From NCBI GenBank assembly GCA_024626585.1, contig JANKJI010000005.1, positions 122,796,809 through 122,817,630 on the forward strand: a stretch of 20,822 nt of DNA. The letters run 5' to 3'. The position numbers and the translations under genes are program-made. Positions 19,497-20,822 of this stretch are shown piece after piece; position 1 is the first letter of the stretch, and every line of letters begins with the position of its first letter. Origin of the DNA: Ginkgo biloba (Eukaryota; Streptophyta; Ginkgoopsida; Ginkgoales; Ginkgoaceae). Under the pieces are notes generated by a model, which worked only from the letters and a program-made list of their open reading frames with translations, was not told where the DNA came from and made no database searches.

Positions 19497-20105
19497 TAGC
19501 TTGAGGGCAATACTGCCTTGCTAGATGCTCAGATAATAAACCAAAAACTTGTGTTGGAAAAACAAGCACTATTAGAGAAGCAGATCACAGAGCAGCAATC
19601 CTGGGTGACGATAATTAAAGGGAAAAAACCTCTCCCCATTGTTGAGTTTGCATTCTAGGCTAAATTTGATGAAGAAAAACTTCGGCAGCAAAAAAGCCTT
19701 AGCCTTAAGGTGAGAGGTCTTTCCAAGAAAGACAATGCTTTAGAACAAGGAAAATATTTTTTATCTTCTACTCTCAAGATAGAAAATATCATCCTTGATT
19801 CTGCCTAGTACTCTTGGGACTCCTCCTTAATCTTGAAATTCAAAACATTGGAGGAAAGGCTTAATGTTCTATGAGCCAAAAGAATCTTTCACTCTTCAGC
19901 AGTCTATCTTGATGAGGATTTAACACACATCCAATATGAAGAACTTAAGAGGGTAAGGAAACAGGTAGTGGAAGCTAAGAAAATAATAAATGGTATGTAG
20001 TTCATAATGGCCATGCATGGATACGAGACTCTCCTCTAGTATGCTCGACAGATAGATGGTCAGGTTATGATTGATGCTAGGATGGCTCCTCCTCCCAAGT
20101 ACTAG
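19497..20105 (+). pseudogene. LINE ORF1 C-terminal remnant
   Basis: One frame runs through the region, broken by about six stops. It opens with a charged coiled-coil segment (LVLEKQALLEKQITEQQSW), then SLSLKVRGLSKKDNALEQG, SLILKFKTLEERLNVL, a stop, and AKRIFHSSAVYLDEDLTHIQ. The block 'LkvRGL... LilkF.t.eeR..vl.akr...s.vyLdeDLT..Q' is characteristic of the L1 ORF1 RNA-binding/C-terminal region. The final stop is at 20103-20105. Confidence 0.75.
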
Positions 20106-20822
20106 AGTTGCAGGTTGGCACTATAATGGCATGATTTGGTCTTCCCCTGGTACAATACATGATGTCATCAATGCTCATGACATTATCTTCTTTACTGAGA
20201 CACATGAAAGTCCTTAGCGTCCTCTACCTTTGTTTTCAGGTTTTGCTTGGTTCTCAGTGCACTGGAATTCTTGCCGAATTGGGAGTGTGAGAGGTTTACA
20301 TGGAGTGGCTTGTTTAGTATGACAAAAATACTTGGATAGGATGTCTCTTATCAGTACAGATGAGCATGCTTGATTCTTATGGATGAAACTCTCTAAAAGT
20401 GCAAATGTACAAGATGTGCACTTTGTAGTATGTTATATCCTACCATTAGGATCTGACTACTCTATCATGATGGATGGTGACCCCTACCTAGATTTATATC
20501 CAGATATCTCTATATTCTCACTGTTGGGTGAGGTGATTATGATTGGAGATTTTAATGCATGTACATGTACAATACAAGTTCCTATCCATGACTTGTTAGA
20601 GGATACTCTTCTTGCAACCACTATAGACCCAGAAGATTTTGGCATGTCTCGAGCCTCTTTGGATGAAGCGCACGTCACCTCCTATGGCAGATTCTTGATT
20701 GGCATGGGTGAGTCTTGCCAACTCTTTATTTTGAATGGTTTATCTTGCTTCCCAGATTCACATGGGCTTACTTGTTTCAACCACAAAGGAGGAGCTAGTG
20801 TAGTTGATTATCTCTTGACATC
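20106..20822 (+). pseudogene. LINE ORF2 endonuclease domain (partial, decayed)
   Basis: A single frame, +1 relative to ORF1, gives GWHYNGMIWSS (the W-N-x-N-G position of the exonuclease-endonuclease-phosphatase fold), HDIIFFTETHESP (catalytic-site Glu of TETH), VIMIGDFNA (Asp/Asn of GDFNA, 20539-20559), GRFLIGMGESCQLFILNG and ASVVDYLLTS at the window end. Three in-frame stops (after HESP, after ACLV, after DEHA) inactivate it. Reverse transcriptase would follow outside the window. Confidence 0.85.

Larger units (their letters stand above)
19497..20822 (+). mobile_element. LINE (L1-type) retrotransposon, 5'-truncated, extends beyond window
   Basis: ORF1 C-terminal sequence is followed in the +1 frame by the ORF2 endonuclease domain, in the order expected for plant L1-type LINEs. 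The left edge falls inside ORF1, as in normal 5' truncation, and abuts the copia pol remnant. A LINE insertion into the copia element is therefore the simplest reading. The 3' end, poly(A) tail and target-site duplication are outside the window. Confidence 0.8.

Noticed and set aside
20484-20678. 64-codon minus-strand open frame
   Set aside because: Antisense to the LINE endonuclease domain, whose plus-strand frame carries GDFNA and other hallmark blocks.
1-20822. CRISPR arrays, bacterial operons, rRNA or tRNA genes
   Set aside because: No regularly spaced short repeats, no bacterial-type gene packing, and no recognisable rRNA or tRNA sequence; spliced exons and retrotransposons indicate a eukaryote.

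Overview
The window looks like nuclear DNA from a land plant. It has one multi-exon gene with short GT-AG introns, set in very AT-rich DNA made mostly of decayed retrotransposons (Ty3/gypsy, Ty1/copia and an L1-type LINE). The thin gene content, heavily mutated elements and LINE style recall a large genome such as that of a gymnosperm; that placement is inference. A run of exactly 100 Ns (10659-10758) marks an assembly gap.

Layout. 1-660: a stop-riddled Ty3/gypsy RNase H remnant. 661-3100: decayed sequence with a diverged ~0.24 kb tandem duplication and a short coding-like remnant. 3110-11050: two long repeat families, here named A and B, in the same orientation and in the order A1-B1-(spacer)-B2-(spacer)-A2-B3-(gap)-A3, suggesting old segmental or tandem duplication of an LTR-element-like unit. 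11050-13070: AT-rich DNA with no recognised gene. 13100-13550: a likely promoter with a near-palindromic E2F-type site. 13550-18478: the only convincing intact gene, on the + strand. 18596-19490: a Ty1/copia 3' end on the minus strand (RNase H, polypurine tract, LTR). 19497-20822: a 5'-truncated LINE on the + strand (ORF1 C-terminus, then the ORF2 endonuclease domain), apparently inserted into the copia element and running off the window.

The centrepiece is a gene I reconstruct as nine exons encoding about 1204 aa: an N-terminal region of unknown type, about six ankyrin-type repeats, then a KAP-family P-loop NTPase with Walker A (GEWGTGKS), a YNAW motif, two hydrophobic segments placed between Walker A and Walker B, Walker B (VFVDDLDRC), an LGMD motif, a long acidic/Ser-rich linker, an NPR...KRFLN motif and a charged C-terminal tail. 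Ankyrin repeats followed by a KAP NTPase with embedded membrane segments is the layout of animal Kidins220/ARMS. The KAP family also includes the bacterial phage-exclusion protein PifA. Finding it intact in a plant-like genome is the most interesting point of the window. All exon joins keep one reading frame, but no transcript evidence is available.
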